Shown piece after piece: positions 1 through 11,001 of a stretch of 64,000 nt of DNA. Numbering within the stretch: position 1 is the first letter of the stretch; every line of letters begins with the position of its first letter. The DNA is taken from positions 1 to 64,000 of the forward strand of contig NZ_LZSX01000018.1 in the NCBI RefSeq assembly GCF_001665835.1, written 5' to 3'. The position numbers and the translations under genes were made by a program. A model generated the notes under the pieces. It saw nothing but the letters and a program-made list of their open reading frames with translations, did no database searches and was not told the origin of the DNA. The DNA is from Mycobacterium colombiense. GTDB lineage: Bacteria > Actinomycetota > Actinomycetes > Mycobacteriales > Mycobacteriaceae.

Positions 1-1029
1 GACGGCGTCGAACGCCACCGAGGGCCGGCTGGAGCGGCTGCGGGGCCGCGCACCACCCCCGCGCCGGAGGCGCCCGAAGCCCCCGCCGCCCCGCAGATCG
101 AGGAGATCGCGCCCACCGAGGGCCGGCTGGAGCGGCTGCGGGGCCGGTTGGCCAGGTCGCAGAACGCGCTCGGCCGCAGCATGCTGGGCCTGATCGGCGG
201 CGGCGACCTCGACGAGGACGCCTGGCAGGACGTCGAGGACACACTTCTGGTCGCCGACCTGGGCCCGGTGGTCGCCGAATCGGTGATCTCGCAGCTGCGC
301 AGCCAGCTGGCCAGCAGCGACGTGCGCACCGAGGCCGACGCCAAGGCCGTGCTGCGCGATGTGCTGATCAACGAGTTGCAGCCCGGCATGGACCGGTCCA
401 TCCGGGCGCTGCCGCACGAGGACCATCCCTCGGTGCTGCTGATCGTGGGCGTGAACGGCACCGGAAAGACCACCACCGTCGGCAAGCTGGCCCGGGTCCT
501 GGTCGCCGACGGGCGGCGCGTCGTCCTGGGTGCCGCCGACACGTTCCGCGCCGCGGCGGCCGATCAGCTGCAGACCTGGGCGTCACGGGTGGGCGCGGAG
601 GTGGTGCGCGGGCCCGAAGGCGCCGACCCGGCCTCGGTGGCGTTCGACGCCGTCGACAAGGGCATCGTCGCGGGCGCTGACGTGGTGCTCATCGACACCG
701 CGGGGCGGCTGCACACCAAGGTTGGGCTGATGGACGAGCTCGACAAAGTTAAGCGGGTTGTAACACGGCGTGCCGCGGTCGACGAGGTTTTGCTGGTGCT
801 CGACGCCACCATCGGGCAGAACGGGCTGGCCCAGGCCCGGGTATTCGCCGAGGTGGTCGAGATCACCGGTGCGGTGCTGACCAAGTTGGATGGAACGGCC
901 AAGGGCGGCATCGTCTTTCGGGTTCAGCAGGAACTCGGCGTGCCGGTCAAACTCGTCGGGCTCGGGGAAGGCCCAGACGATCTCGCGCCGTTCGAACCGG
1001 CCGCTTTCGTCGACGCGCTGCTGGGCTGA
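1..1029 (+). CDS. ftsY: Signal recognition particle receptor FtsY (5' end outside window)
   Basis: FtsY is the GTPase receptor that docks SRP-ribosome complexes at the membrane. The frame is open from base 1, so the N-terminal acidic/proline-rich A domain is cut by the window edge. The visible part holds the complete NG domain: the N-domain helices, the P-loop GVNGTGKTTT (about bases 450-480), the ADTFRAAAADQL box, DTAGR, and TKLDGTAKGG near the C-terminus. It ends LLG-stop, as the family does. The first 150 bases contain an out-of-frame 34-bp direct repeat, so translation upstream of about base 113 is less certain. The partner GTPase Ffh is encoded at 8309. Confidence 0.97.
   Translation, partial: DGVERHRGPAGAAAGPRTTPAPEAPEAPAAPQIEEIAPTEGRLERLRGRLARSQNALGRSMLGLIGGGDLDEDAWQDVEDTLLVADLGPVVAESVISQLRSQLASSDVRTEADAKAVLRDVLINELQPGMDRSIRALPHEDHPSVLLIVGVNGTGKTTTVGKLARVLVADGRRVVLGAADTFRAAAADQLQTWASRVGAEVVRGPEGADPASVAFDAVDKGIVAGADVVLIDTAGRLHTKVGLMDELDKVKRVVTRRAAVDEVLLVLDATIGQNGLAQARVFAEVVEITGAVLTKLDGTAKGGIVFRVQQELGVPVKLVGLGEGPDDLAPFEPAAFVDALLG
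15..146. repeat. 34-bp exact direct repeat, out of frame, in the ftsY A-domain region
   Basis: Bases 15-48 and 113-146 are identical over 34 nt and lie 98 nt apart. The offset is not a multiple of three. The second copy encodes PTEGRLERLRG in the FtsY frame; the first copy encodes that peptide only in frame 2. This fits either a recent tandem duplication or an assembly error near the window edge. Confidence 0.9.
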
Positions 1030-1054
1030 AACCCCTTACACGGCAAGCGGGACG

Positions 1055-1092
1055 TTAATACCGCTGAAACACGGTGGCCCCATCGCCGAAAC
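1055..1092 (+). promoter_or_regulatory. Probable GlnR operator upstream of amt
   Basis: Two GAAAC boxes lie at 1066-1070 and 1088-1092, exactly 22 bp apart. Each is preceded, after a 6-nt gap, by a weaker half-site (TTAAT at 1055-1059, GCCCC at 1077-1081). This spacing matches the published mycobacterial GlnR architecture (gTnAC-n6-GaAAC, repeated). GlnR activates amt-glnB-glnD under nitrogen limitation in relatives. The a-type half-sites are poor, so the call rests mainly on the b-box spacing and the downstream genes. Confidence 0.6.
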
Positions 1093-1170
1093 AACAATCT
1101 CGCAATGTTTCTGGACAGGTCATCAGACGCATGTCTGGCGGCCATGTGGGCCGACCGGAGGAGATTGCGA

Positions 1171-2939
<1,769 letters not shown>

Positions 2940-2984
2940 CATCCGCTGTCAATTGCTGATTCGACCCGGGCTGGTCGGGAGGGC

Positions 2985-5471
2985 ATGACCCAGAACGACC
3001 CCGACTCGTCCGGGCACCTGGGCGGGACAGAAAGCGCCTGCGGGGCAGTCGATCTGGCTGCCTCGCGGCGCCAACTGCTGTCTGAGGGCAGCAAGCTGCA
3101 CGCCGCCGAACTGCGGCACGCCTGGCTGGATCTGCACGAATCATGGTTGATGGCCAAGTCCGCCGAGATCGGGATCACCGACGACAGCGGCTTCGCGGTC
3201 GTCGGGATCGGTGGCCTGGGTCGCCATGAGCTGTTGCCGTATTCCGACCTTGATCTAATGCTGTTGCACGACAACATGTCCGACGACGTGCTGGGGAAGG
3301 TCGCCGACAAGTTGTGGTATCCGTTGTGGGACGCCAACGTTCGGCTCGACCACAGCGTGCGGACCGTTTCCGGGGCTCTCGGCGTCGCCAATGCCGACAT
3401 GATCGCGGCCCTGGGCATGCTGGACGCCCGCCACATCGCCGGCGATGCGCGGCTGTCCGACGAGTTGAGCGCCGGGGCGCGACGCCAGTGGCGCAGCGCA
3501 ATTCGCTCCCGGATGAACGAACTCGTCGAAATGACGCAGGCCCGCTGGGATCGGTGTGGCCGCATCGCGCAACGCGCCGAGCCGGACCTGAAGTCGGGTC
3601 GCGGCGGCCTCCGCGATGTCCAACTGCTCGACGCGCTGGGTGTGGCCCAGCTGATCGACCGACACGGCATGGCGCGTCCGGAATCGCCCGGGGGTTCCCT
3701 CGACGATGCCCACCTGACGCTGCTCGACGTGCGCACCGAGTTGCACCGGGTGTCGGGGCGCGGGCGTGACCAGCTGCAGGCCCAATACGCCGACGAGATC
3801 AGCGCCGCACTGCACATCGGAGACCGATTTGACTTGGCGCGCAAGCTATCCGATGCCGGACGCACCATCGCCTACCACGCCGAGACGGGCATTCGGACCG
3901 CCGAGAACGCGCTGCCGCGCCGCGGGGTGACGGCCCTGGTGCGGCGCCCCAAGCGCCGCCCGCTGGACGAGGGCGTCGTCGAATATGCCGGAGAGATCGT
4001 GCTTGCCCGCGACGCGCGCCCCGATACCGACGTGGGTCTGGTGTTGCGGGTGGCCGCCGCATCGGCCGACACCGGGTTGCCGATCGGCGCCGCCACGCTG
4101 AGCCGACTGGCAGCCAACGCGCCGGAGATGCCGGTGCCGTGGCCGCGAGAGGCGTTGGACGACTTGCTGGTCGTGCTGTCCGCCGGCCCGACCACGGTCG
4201 CGACGATCGAGGCGCTGGACCGCACCGGGCTGTGGGGCCGGTTGCTGCCGGAATGGGACGCGATCCGCGACCTGCCGCCCCGCGACGTCGCGCACAAATG
4301 GACGGTGGACCGCCACGTCATCGAGACGGCCGTCAACGCCGCGCCGCTGTCGACCCGGGTGGCGCGACCCGACCTGCTCGCGCTCGGCGCGCTGCTGCAC
4401 GACATCGGCAAGGGTCGCGGCGTCGATCACAGCGTGCTCGGCGCGGGCCTGGCGCTCGAGATCGGGCCCAGGCTGGGCATGCCGCCGGTCGAGGTGGAGC
4501 TGCTGGCACAACTGGTCCGCCACCATCTGCTGCTGCCGATGGTGGCCACCCGCAGCGACCTCAATGACCCCAAAACCATTGAGCGCGTGGTGAAAACGCT
4601 GAGCGGGGACGCGCTGCTGCTCGAAGTTCTGCACGCGCTGACCGAGGCGGATTCGAAGGCCACCGGGCCCGGGGTGTGGAGCGAGTGGAAGGCGTCGCTG
4701 ATCGAGGACCTGGTCCGGCGCTGCCGGCTGGTGATGGCGGGGGAGTCGCTGCCCGAAGTGGAACCAGCTGCGCCGCAATATCTTTCGTTGACCGCAGATC
4801 GCGGCGTGCACGTGGACATCAAGCCCGGCGGTGGTGAGCGCCTGGACGTGTTGATGGCCGCACCGGATCAGCGGGGGCTGGTATCGAAGGCCGCCGCGGT
4901 GCTGGCGCTGAACTCGCTGCGCATCCATTCGGCCTCGGCCAGCACCCACGAAGGCTTCGCGATCGTGGAATTCGTGGTGTCGCCGCTGTTCGGTTCGCCG
5001 CCGGAAGCGGGCCTGCTGCGCCAGCAGTTCACCGGGGCGCTGGCCGGCGACGTCGACGTGCTGGGCACGCTGGAGAAGCGTGACAGCGACGCCGTCAGCG
5101 CGGCAACCAGCCGGGCCGGCGAGGTCCAGGTCGGGGTGCCCGTCACCCGGTCGAGCGCACCGCCGCGCATCCTGTGGGTCGACTCGGCCCCACCCGACCA
5201 GTTGATCGTCGAGGTCCGGGCCATGGACCGACTCGGGCTGCTCGCGCTGCTGACCCGCGCGCTGGAACTGGCGGGCACCGACATCGTCTGGGCGAAGGTC
5301 AACACCTTCGGGTCGACGGCGGCCGACGTGTTCTGCGTGAAGGTGTCGGCCGCAGCGGCCGACGCGGCCGGCGACGCCGAGCACGGCGCGCGCGACGTTG
5401 TCGAGCAGAGCCTGCTGGCGGTGTTGGGCGGGCCCGCGGTCGAGGTGCTCGAGGAACCCGTCGGGGACTAA
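2985..5471 (+). CDS. glnD: PII nucleotidyltransferase GlnD
   Basis: A bifunctional sensor that adds and removes a nucleotidyl group on PII (GlnB) in response to glutamine. The product has 828 aa. The nucleotidyltransferase motif [19 protein letters not shown] lies at about residues 74-92. An HD phosphohydrolase motif (LLHDIGKG) is near 468, and two C-terminal ACT domains start near 618 and 738. ATG 2985 has GGGAGGG just upstream, unusually close. The gene lies 45 bp after glnB, third in the operon, and its stop is only 10 bp from the convergent helicase stop, leaving no room for a separate terminator. The family in actinobacteria often acts as an adenylyltransferase; the sequence cannot settle AMP versus UMP. 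Confidence 0.97.
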   Translation: MTQNDPDSSGHLGGTESACGAVDLAASRRQLLSEGSKLHAAELRHAWLDLHESWLMAKSAEIGITDDSGFAVVGIGGLGRHELLPYSDLDLMLLHDNMSDDVLGKVADKLWYPLWDANVRLDHSVRTVSGALGVANADMIAALGMLDARHIAGDARLSDELSAGARRQWRSAIRSRMNELVEMTQARWDRCGRIAQRAEPDLKSGRGGLRDVQLLDALGVAQLIDRHGMARPESPGGSLDDAHLTLLDVRTELHRVSGRGRDQLQAQYADEISAALHIGDRFDLARKLSDAGRTIAYHAETGIRTAENALPRRGVTALVRRPKRRPLDEGVVEYAGEIVLARDARPDTDVGLVLRVAAASADTGLPIGAATLSRLAANAPEMPVPWPREALDDLLVVLSAGPTTVATIEALDRTGLWGRLLPEWDAIRDLPPRDVAHKWTVDRHVIETAVNAAPLSTRVARPDLLALGALLHDIGKGRGVDHSVLGAGLALEIGPRLGMPPVEVELLAQLVRHHLLLPMVATRSDLNDPKTIERVVKTLSGDALLLEVLHALTEADSKATGPGVWSEWKASLIEDLVRRCRLVMAGESLPEVEPAAPQYLSLTADRGVHVDIKPGGGERLDVLMAAPDQRGLVSKAAAVLALNSLRIHSASASTHEGFAIVEFVVSPLFGSPPEAGLLRQQFTGALAGDVDVLGTLEKRDSDAVSAATSRAGEVQVGVPVTRSSAPPRILWVDSAPPDQLIVEVRAMDRLGLLALLTRALELAGTDIVWAKVNTFGSTAADVFCVKVSAAAADAAGDAEHGARDVVEQSLLAVLGGPAVEVLEEPVGD

Positions 5472-5481
5472 GCCCGCCCGC

Positions 5482-7236
5482 TTACGAATGCTCGGCGTTG
5501 AGCTGGCGCACGGCATCGATGCGTGCCCGCAGCTGGTCGCGGCTGGCCGCGGCGATCGGGGGGCCACCGCAGCGGCGCCGCAGTTCGTTGTGGATCCAGC
5601 CGTGCGGCTTGCCGGTCCGGTGATGGGCGATCGACACGAGGGTGTTCAGCTCGCGGCGCAGCTCCCGAAGCTGGCCGTGCACGGTGGCCGGCGGGGGCTC
5701 GACGCCCGGCAGTGACCCGCCGTCTTTGTGCTGTTGGGCCCGCTTTTGCAGCTGCTCGTCCTGGCGCTGGTGCAGCAGCGCGCGCATCTGTTCGGCATCG
5801 AGCAGCCCCGGAATGCCGAGGTAGTCGGCCTCCTCGTCGCTGCCGGCCGCAGCGGCGGTGCCGAACGATGATCCGTCGAAGATGAGCTGATCGAGTTCGG
5901 CGTCGGCGCCCAACGAGGTGAACCCCTTGTCGAGGTCGCTCTTCTCGTCCTGCGTCTTGGTGGCGGGATCGTTCTCGAGCGGGTCGCCCTCGGAGACGCG
6001 GTGCGGCTCGCCGAGCACGTGGTTGCGCTGGGCCTCCAGCTCGCTGGCCAGCTGCAGCAGGTTGGGCACCGACGGCACGAAGATGCTCGCGATCTCGCCG
6101 GGGCGGCGCGACCGCACGAACCGGCCGATGGCCTGGGCGAAGAACAGCGGCGTCGAGGCGCTGGTGGCGTAGATCCCGACCGACAGCCGCGGCACGTCGA
6201 CGCCCTCGGAGACCATGCGCACCGCGACCAGCCAGCGGCTGGTGCTCGCGGCGAATTCGCTGATGCGCGCCGACGAGCCCGGATCGTCGGACAGCACCAG
6301 CGTCGGCGCCTCGCCGGTCAGCCTGGTCAGCAGGGCGGCGTAGGCGCGGGCCGCGGTCTGATCCGAGGCGATGATCATGCCGCCGGCGTCGGGTATGTGC
6401 GTGCGCAGCTGGCGCAGCCGCAGATCCGCGGCGGTGATCACCGCGGGCATCCATTCGCCGGCGGGGTCCAGCGCCGTGCGCCAGGCGCGCGCGGTCTGCT
6501 CGGCCGACAGCGGCTCGCCGAGGCGGGCCGCGTGCTCCTCGCCGGCGCTGTCGCGCCACCGGGCCTCCCCGGAGTACGCGAGGAAGACCACGGGCCGGAC
6601 CACGCCGTCGGCGAGGGCGTCGGTGTAGCCGTAGGTGTGGTCGGCCTGCGAACGCCGTATCCCGTCGGGACCGGCCTCGTACGTCACGAACGGGATGGGG
6701 CTGTCGTCGCTGCGAAAGGGCGTCCCCGTCAGGGCGAGCCGGCGGGTGGCGTCGCCGAACGCCTCGCGGATCGCGTCGCCCCACGTCTTGGCGTCGCCGC
6801 CGTGGTGGATCTCGTCGAAGATGACCAGGGTCTTGCGCTGCTCGGTGCGCACCCGGTGCAACGTCGGATGCGCGGCAACCTGGGCGTAGGTGACCATCAC
6901 GCCGTGATACTCCGGAGCGATCCGCGCGTTGCTGTTGGAGAACTTCGGGTCCAGGGCGAGGCCGTAGCGCTGCGCGGCCTGCGCCCACTGCACCTTCAGG
7001 TGCTCGGTCGGCACCACGACGGTGACCTGCTCGATAGCCCGCTGGCCGAGCAGTTCGGCCGCCACCCGCAGGGCGAAGGTCGTCTTGCCCGAGCCCGGGG
7101 TGGCCACCGCCAGGAAATCGCGCGGCTGGGCGGCGAGGTATTTGACCAGCGCCCTGCGCTGCCAGCCACGCAGCACGCCGGTGTCGCCGGGAACGCTGTC
7201 GGCCTGCGCCTGGATGCTGCTGAGCGGCACCGACAC
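5482..7236 (-). CDS. DEAD/DEAH-like superfamily 2 helicase (Rv2917-like)
   Basis: A nucleic-acid-dependent ATPase of helicase superfamily 2. Walker A is ATPGSGKTTFA near the N-terminus and Walker B reads FDEIHHG, close to DEIH. A C-terminal RecA-like half carries AIGRFVR, motif VI. A charged tail of about 130 residues ends the protein. The start is uncertain: GTG 7236 (584 aa, VSVPLSSIQ) follows a G-rich stretch, GTA/GTG-rich codons continue upstream, and the frame stays open to 7395. A possible -10 (TAGATT, minus strand 7297-7292) would put the transcript start near 7285, favouring a start near 7236. Its substrate is unknown. It is transcribed against glnD. Confidence 0.85.
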   Translation of the reverse strand: MSVPLSSIQAQADSVPGDTGVLRGWQRRALVKYLAAQPRDFLAVATPGSGKTTFALRVAAELLGQRAIEQVTVVVPTEHLKVQWAQAAQRYGLALDPKFSNSNARIAPEYHGVMVTYAQVAAHPTLHRVRTEQRKTLVIFDEIHHGGDAKTWGDAIREAFGDATRRLALTGTPFRSDDSPIPFVTYEAGPDGIRRSQADHTYGYTDALADGVVRPVVFLAYSGEARWRDSAGEEHAARLGEPLSAEQTARAWRTALDPAGEWMPAVITAADLRLRQLRTHIPDAGGMIIASDQTAARAYAALLTRLTGEAPTLVLSDDPGSSARISEFAASTSRWLVAVRMVSEGVDVPRLSVGIYATSASTPLFFAQAIGRFVRSRRPGEIASIFVPSVPNLLQLASELEAQRNHVLGEPHRVSEGDPLENDPATKTQDEKSDLDKGFTSLGADAELDQLIFDGSSFGTAAAAGSDEEADYLGIPGLLDAEQMRALLHQRQDEQLQKRAQQHKDGGSLPGVEPPPATVHGQLRELRRELNTLVSIAHHRTGKPHGWIHNELRRRCGGPPIAAASRDQLRARIDAVRQLNAEHS

Positions 7237-7336
7237 AGGACCCCCGTTCGTTACTCGTCGACGCGGTGACTCGATTGAGTCGCGGCTGTGAAATCTAGCA
7301 CGCCAACGCTTTTCGGCGCAGTAGCGACTCGACTGG

Positions 7337-8131
7337 CTATCGTGTCGGGCTCGCCGTTTCGCGGGTCTGCAGCCATTCATGGATGCGTCCGGCAACGTCG
7401 GCCCAGCCCGGTTCGAGCATCATGTTGTGGCCCATGGGAAAGAATTCCGGCTCGGTCCGGTAGGCGCGCGCCGTGTTGCGCACCTCGCGGACGCTGACGA
7501 AGCCGTCGTACTCGGCGCCCAGCACCAGCATCGGCGTGCTCACCCGCTTGGTCCGGACGCGGCGGACGATCGGGTCGGTCATGGCGGCGCGAACGCTCTC
7601 GGCTCCGGCGCGCTGCCGGCAGGATTCGACGACGGCCTCGGGCGTGTCGGGGCAGAACAGGTACTCGCGGGCCAGCGCCGGGGTGGCGAGGAATCTCAGC
7701 AGCGTGGGATCGCTCCACGATTCGATCGTCATCGACGGCCGGCGGCGCCACACCCGCAACGCCAGGGTGAGCACGCCCTGCGGCGGCACCGAGCCCACCA
7801 GCACCGCGGCCGGGGCGCGGCGATCTTCGAGATAGCGCTGGATCACGAAGCCGCCCAGGGAATGGCCGACCAGGACCGGCGCACCGCCCAGGTCGTCGGC
7901 CACCGAACGGACGTCGTCGATGTAGTCGGCGATGGACACCTTCGGCAGCGGCTTGACGGTGGGGCTGGCGCCATGCCCGCGCAGGCTCATCGCGACCGCT
8001 CGGTAGCCGGCGTCGGCGAAGAAGTCCAGAAAGTGCTCCCAGCACCAAGCGCCATGCCAGCCGCCGTGCACGAAGAGCAGCGGCACCGGATGCGCGTCGC
8101 TGCAGGACCCCTTGTCGATCACCTCGAGCAT
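7337..8131 (-). CDS. Alpha/beta-fold hydrolase
   Basis: A serine hydrolase of 264 aa, probably an esterase, lipase or epoxide-hydrolase relative. The oxyanion motif HGGWHG is at residues 22-27, the nucleophile elbow GHSLGG has S91, a likely acid lies in LGAEYDGF, and the catalytic His in MGHNMMLEPGW near the C-terminus. ATG 8131 is preceded by a GGTCAGG-like ribosome-binding site. The open frame runs far upstream as an antisense shadow of ffh and is not used. The gene is divergent from ffh, and the intergenic region holds a strong inverted repeat (8200-8257). I do not recall an M. tuberculosis counterpart at this position. Substrate unknown. Confidence 0.88.
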   Translation of the reverse strand: MLEVIDKGSCSDAHPVPLLFVHGGWHGAWCWEHFLDFFADAGYRAVAMSLRGHGASPTVKPLPKVSIADYIDDVRSVADDLGGAPVLVGHSLGGFVIQRYLEDRRAPAAVLVGSVPPQGVLTLALRVWRRRPSMTIESWSDPTLLRFLATPALAREYLFCPDTPEAVVESCRQRAGAESVRAAMTDPIVRRVRTKRVSTPMLVLGAEYDGFVSVREVRNTARAYRTEPEFFPMGHNMMLEPGWADVAGRIHEWLQTRETASPTR

Positions 8132-8199
8132 GAGCCTGACCTTTGCTGGCGGCACCCGGGCCGTCAAGGCCTCCGCAGCCTTTCTGGGCTTTCCAGCCA

Positions 8200-8257
8200 G
8201 CGAGCGTGAAGTTAGCTTGACGCTCGCCGACGGGTGTGAAGCTAACTTCACGCTCGC
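8200..8257. repeat. 19-bp perfect inverted repeat, nested with direct repeats
   Basis: Arms 8200-8218 and 8239-8257 are exact reverse complements separated by 20 bp. The left half (8200-8227) is itself an imperfect palindrome with GCGAGCGT/ACGCTCGC ends, and bases 8206-8227 and 8236-8257 are imperfect direct repeats. It lies between the divergent hydrolase and ffh starts, 68 bp from the hydrolase ATG. It could be an operator, a cruciform or a dispersed palindromic element. Confidence 0.9.
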
Positions 8258-8296
8258 GGGGGTTTGGACGGTGAATTCGCCCGCTGGCACTACCAC

Positions 8297-8302
8297 TAGG
8301 CT
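8297..8302 (+). promoter_or_regulatory. Probable -10 of ffh (leaderless)
   Basis: TAGGCT fits the mycobacterial -10 pattern TAnnnT and is followed by six bases and then the ffh GTG. Transcription would start at the start codon. No ribosome-binding site is visible. Confidence 0.5.
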
Positions 8303-8308
8303 GGCGGG

Positions 8309-9874
8309 GTGTTTGAATCGCTGTCCGACCGTTTGACCGGTGCCCTTGCCGGGCTGCGCGGCAAGGGTCGATTGACCGAAGCCGATATCGAGGCCACCAC
8401 CCGCGAGATCCGGCTGGCGCTGCTGGAAGCCGACGTGTCGCTGCCCGTGGTGCGCGCCTTCGTCACCCGGATCAAGGACCGCGCCAAGGGCGCCGAGGTC
8501 TCCGGTGCCCTCAACCCGGCGCAGCAGGTCGTCAAGATCGTCAACGAAGAACTCATCGGCATCCTGGGCGGCCAGACTCGCCAGCTGGCGTTCGCCAAGA
8601 CGCCGCCGACCGTGGTGATGCTCGCCGGTCTGCAGGGTTCCGGTAAGACGTCGCTGGCCGGCAAGCTGGCCTCCTGGCTGCGCGGCCAGGGGCACACCCC
8701 GCTGCTGGTGGCGTGTGACCTGCAACGCCCGGCCGCGGTGAACCAGTTGCAGGTCGTCGGTGAGCGCGCCGGCGTGCCGGTGTTCGCACCGCATCCCGGC
8801 GAGTCGCCCGGATCCGGGCCCGGCGACCCGGTCGCGGTCGCGGCTGCCGGCCTCGCCGAGGCCCAGGCCAAGCACTTCGACGTCGTCATCGTCGACACCG
8901 CCGGCCGGCTGGGCATCGACGACGAGCTGATGTCGCAGGCCGCGGCGATCCGTGAGGCGATCAATCCCGACGAAGTCCTGTTCGTGCTGGACGCGATGAT
9001 CGGTCAGGACGCCGTCACCACCGCGGAGGCGTTCCGCGAAGGTGTCGGCTTCACCGGCGTGGTGCTGACCAAGCTGGACGGTGACGCCCGCGGTGGCGCG
9101 GCGCTCTCGGTCCGCGAGGTGACCGGCGTCCCAATCCTTTTCGCCTCCACCGGCGAGAAGCTGGAGGACTTCGACGTCTTCCACCCCGACCGGATGTCCA
9201 GCCGCATCCTGGGCATGGGCGACGTGCTGAGCCTGATCGAGCAGGCCGAGCAGGTCTTCGACGCCGAACAGGCCGAGGCCGCCGCCGTCAAGATCGGCAG
9301 CGGCGAGCTCACGCTCGAGGACTTCCTGGAACAGATGCTGGCCATCCGCAAGATGGGCCCGATCGGCAATCTGCTGGGCATGCTGCCCGGCGCCGGGCAG
9401 ATGAAGGACGCGCTGGCCCAGGTCGACGACAGCCAGCTCGACCGCCTGCAGGCCATCATCCGCGGCATGACTCCGGCGGAGCGCGCCGACCCGAAGATCA
9501 TCAACGCGTCGCGGCGGCTGCGCATCGCCAACGGCTCGGGCGTCACGGTGTCTGAGGTCAACCAGCTGGTGGACCGCTTCTTCGAGGCCCGCAAGATGAT
9601 GTCGTCGATGCTCGGCGGCATGGGCATCCCCGGACTGGGCCGCAAGTCGGCGACGCGAAAGTCCAAGGGAGCGAAGGGCAAGGCGGGCAAGAAGGGCAAG
9701 AAGGGCGGACGCGGCCCGACGCCACCGAAGGCGCGCAACCCGCTGATGCAGGGCATGCCGGCCGGATTCCCCGACCTGTCGCAGATGCCCGAAGGCCTCG
9801 ATGAGCTGCCGCCCGGTCTGGCCGACTTCGATCTGTCCAAGCTGAAGTTCCCGGGCAACCCCGGAAGCCGGTAG
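8309..9874 (+). CDS. ffh: Signal recognition particle protein Ffh
   Basis: The SRP GTPase that binds signal sequences through its M domain and hands nascent chains to FtsY. It has 521 aa from GTG 8309. An N-domain four-helix bundle is followed by the P-loop GLQGSGKT at residues 107-114, DTAGRLGID, and TKLDGDARGG. The methionine-rich M domain follows, with GMGIPGLG near its end. A lysine/glycine-rich stretch (KGKAGKKGKKGGRG) is followed by a Pro/Met tail, typical of the long actinobacterial form. No ribosome-binding site precedes the GTG, which fits the leaderless promoter at 8297. The next gene begins 7 bp after the stop. Confidence 0.98.
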   Translation: MFESLSDRLTGALAGLRGKGRLTEADIEATTREIRLALLEADVSLPVVRAFVTRIKDRAKGAEVSGALNPAQQVVKIVNEELIGILGGQTRQLAFAKTPPTVVMLAGLQGSGKTSLAGKLASWLRGQGHTPLLVACDLQRPAAVNQLQVVGERAGVPVFAPHPGESPGSGPGDPVAVAAAGLAEAQAKHFDVVIVDTAGRLGIDDELMSQAAAIREAINPDEVLFVLDAMIGQDAVTTAEAFREGVGFTGVVLTKLDGDARGGAALSVREVTGVPILFASTGEKLEDFDVFHPDRMSSRILGMGDVLSLIEQAEQVFDAEQAEAAAVKIGSGELTLEDFLEQMLAIRKMGPIGNLLGMLPGAGQMKDALAQVDDSQLDRLQAIIRGMTPAERADPKIINASRRLRIANGSGVTVSEVNQLVDRFFEARKMMSSMLGGMGIPGLGRKSATRKSKGAKGKAGKKGKKGGRGPTPPKARNPLMQGMPAGFPDLSQMPEGLDELPPGLADFDLSKLKFPGNPGSR

Positions 9875-9881
9875 CCGCCCG

Positions 9882-10964
9882 GTGCGCATGCACGTGCGGG
9901 GCGTGGGGCTGCCCGACGAAACCGAGATCGAACTGTGGATCGTCGACGGCCGCATCGGCGCCGAACCGGTTTCCGGCGCCGACACCGTCTTCGACGGCGG
10001 CTGGATCGTGCCCGGGCTGGTCGACGCCCACTGCCACATCGGCCTGGGTGATCACGGCGAGATCCCGCTGGACGACGCGATCGCCCAGGCCGAGATCGAA
10101 CGCGATGTCGGCGCGCTGTTGTTGCGCGACTGCGGCTCACCCACCGACACCCGCAGCCTCGACGACCGCGACGATCTGCCCCGCATCATCCGCGCCGGAA
10201 AGCATCTGGCCAGGCCCAAGCGGTATGCGGCGGGCTTCTCGCGGGAGCTGGAAGACGAATGGCAACTGCCTGACGCGGTGGCGCAGGAGGCCAAGCGCGG
10301 CGACGGCTGGGTCAAGCTGGTCGGCGACTGGATCGACCGCGGCGTCGGCGATCTGGCCCCGTTGTGGTCCGACGACGTGCTCAAGGCCGCCATCGAGACC
10401 GCGCACGCCCATGGTGCCCGGGTCACCGCGCACGTCTTCAGCGAGGACGCGCTGCCCGGCCTGATCAACGCCGGCATCGACTGCATCGAACACGGCACCG
10501 GACTGACCGACGACACCATCGAGCTGATGGTCGAGCACGGGACCGTTCTGGTTCCGACGCTGGTCAACATCGTGGAGAACTTCCCCGGGATCGCCGACGG
10601 CGCCGCGAAGTACCCGGCGTACGCGGCGCACATGCGTGACCTGCACGCGCGCGGCCTGTCCCGGATCGCCGCGGCCCGCGACGCTGGCGTGCCGATCTAC
10701 GCCGGCAGCGACGCCGGCACCATGGTGGCGCCCGGGCGCATCGCCGACGAGGTCGAGGCGCTCAAGAGCATCGGGATGACGCCGACGGAGGCGCTGGGCG
10801 CGGCGTGCTGGGACGCGCGTCGCTGGCTCGGCCGGCCCGGGCTCGATCACGGCGCCTCGGCGGACTTGCTGTGCTACTCGAGCGACCCGCGTGCGGGCGC
10901 CGCCATGCTGAACAGTCCCGATCTGGTGATCCTGCGCGGCAAGACGTTTCGCCCGGCCGCTTAG
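9882..10964 (+). CDS. Metal-dependent amidohydrolase (Rv2915c-like)
   Basis: A TIM-barrel amidohydrolase of 360 aa. The metal-binding HxH is DAHCH (H50, H52), K145 in GWVKLVGDW is the likely carboxylated bridging lysine, later histidines occur in VTAHVFS and CIEHGTG, and the catalytic Asp in AGSDAGTM. The overall pattern resembles imidazolonepropionase/prolidase-type cyclic amide or dipeptide hydrolases. The substrate is unknown. GTG 9882 lies 7 bp after the ffh stop, so co-transcription is likely; an ATG at 9888 is an alternative start. Confidence 0.88.
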   Translation: MRMHVRGVGLPDETEIELWIVDGRIGAEPVSGADTVFDGGWIVPGLVDAHCHIGLGDHGEIPLDDAIAQAEIERDVGALLLRDCGSPTDTRSLDDRDDLPRIIRAGKHLARPKRYAAGFSRELEDEWQLPDAVAQEAKRGDGWVKLVGDWIDRGVGDLAPLWSDDVLKAAIETAHAHGARVTAHVFSEDALPGLINAGIDCIEHGTGLTDDTIELMVEHGTVLVPTLVNIVENFPGIADGAAKYPAYAAHMRDLHARGLSRIAAARDAGVPIYAGSDAGTMVAPGRIADEVEALKSIGMTPTEALGAACWDARRWLGRPGLDHGASADLLCYSSDPRAGAAMLNSPDLVILRGKTFRPAA

Positions 10965-10989
10965 CCGCGCGTCGCGGTGCGCGGGCGGA

Positions 10990-10995
10990 TAGGAT
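10990..10995 (+). promoter_or_regulatory. Probable -10 of pknI (leaderless)
   Basis: TAGGAT lies exactly six bases before the pknI ATG, with no ribosome-binding site between. This is the arrangement of a mycobacterial leaderless promoter. Confidence 0.5.
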
Positions 10996-11001
10996 CGCCG
11001 A

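Noticed and set aside
7337..10039. 900-aa open frame on the minus strand, antisense to ffh
   Set aside because: Only the last 264 codons look like a protein (the hydrolase); the rest is high-GC shadow of the ffh coding strand.
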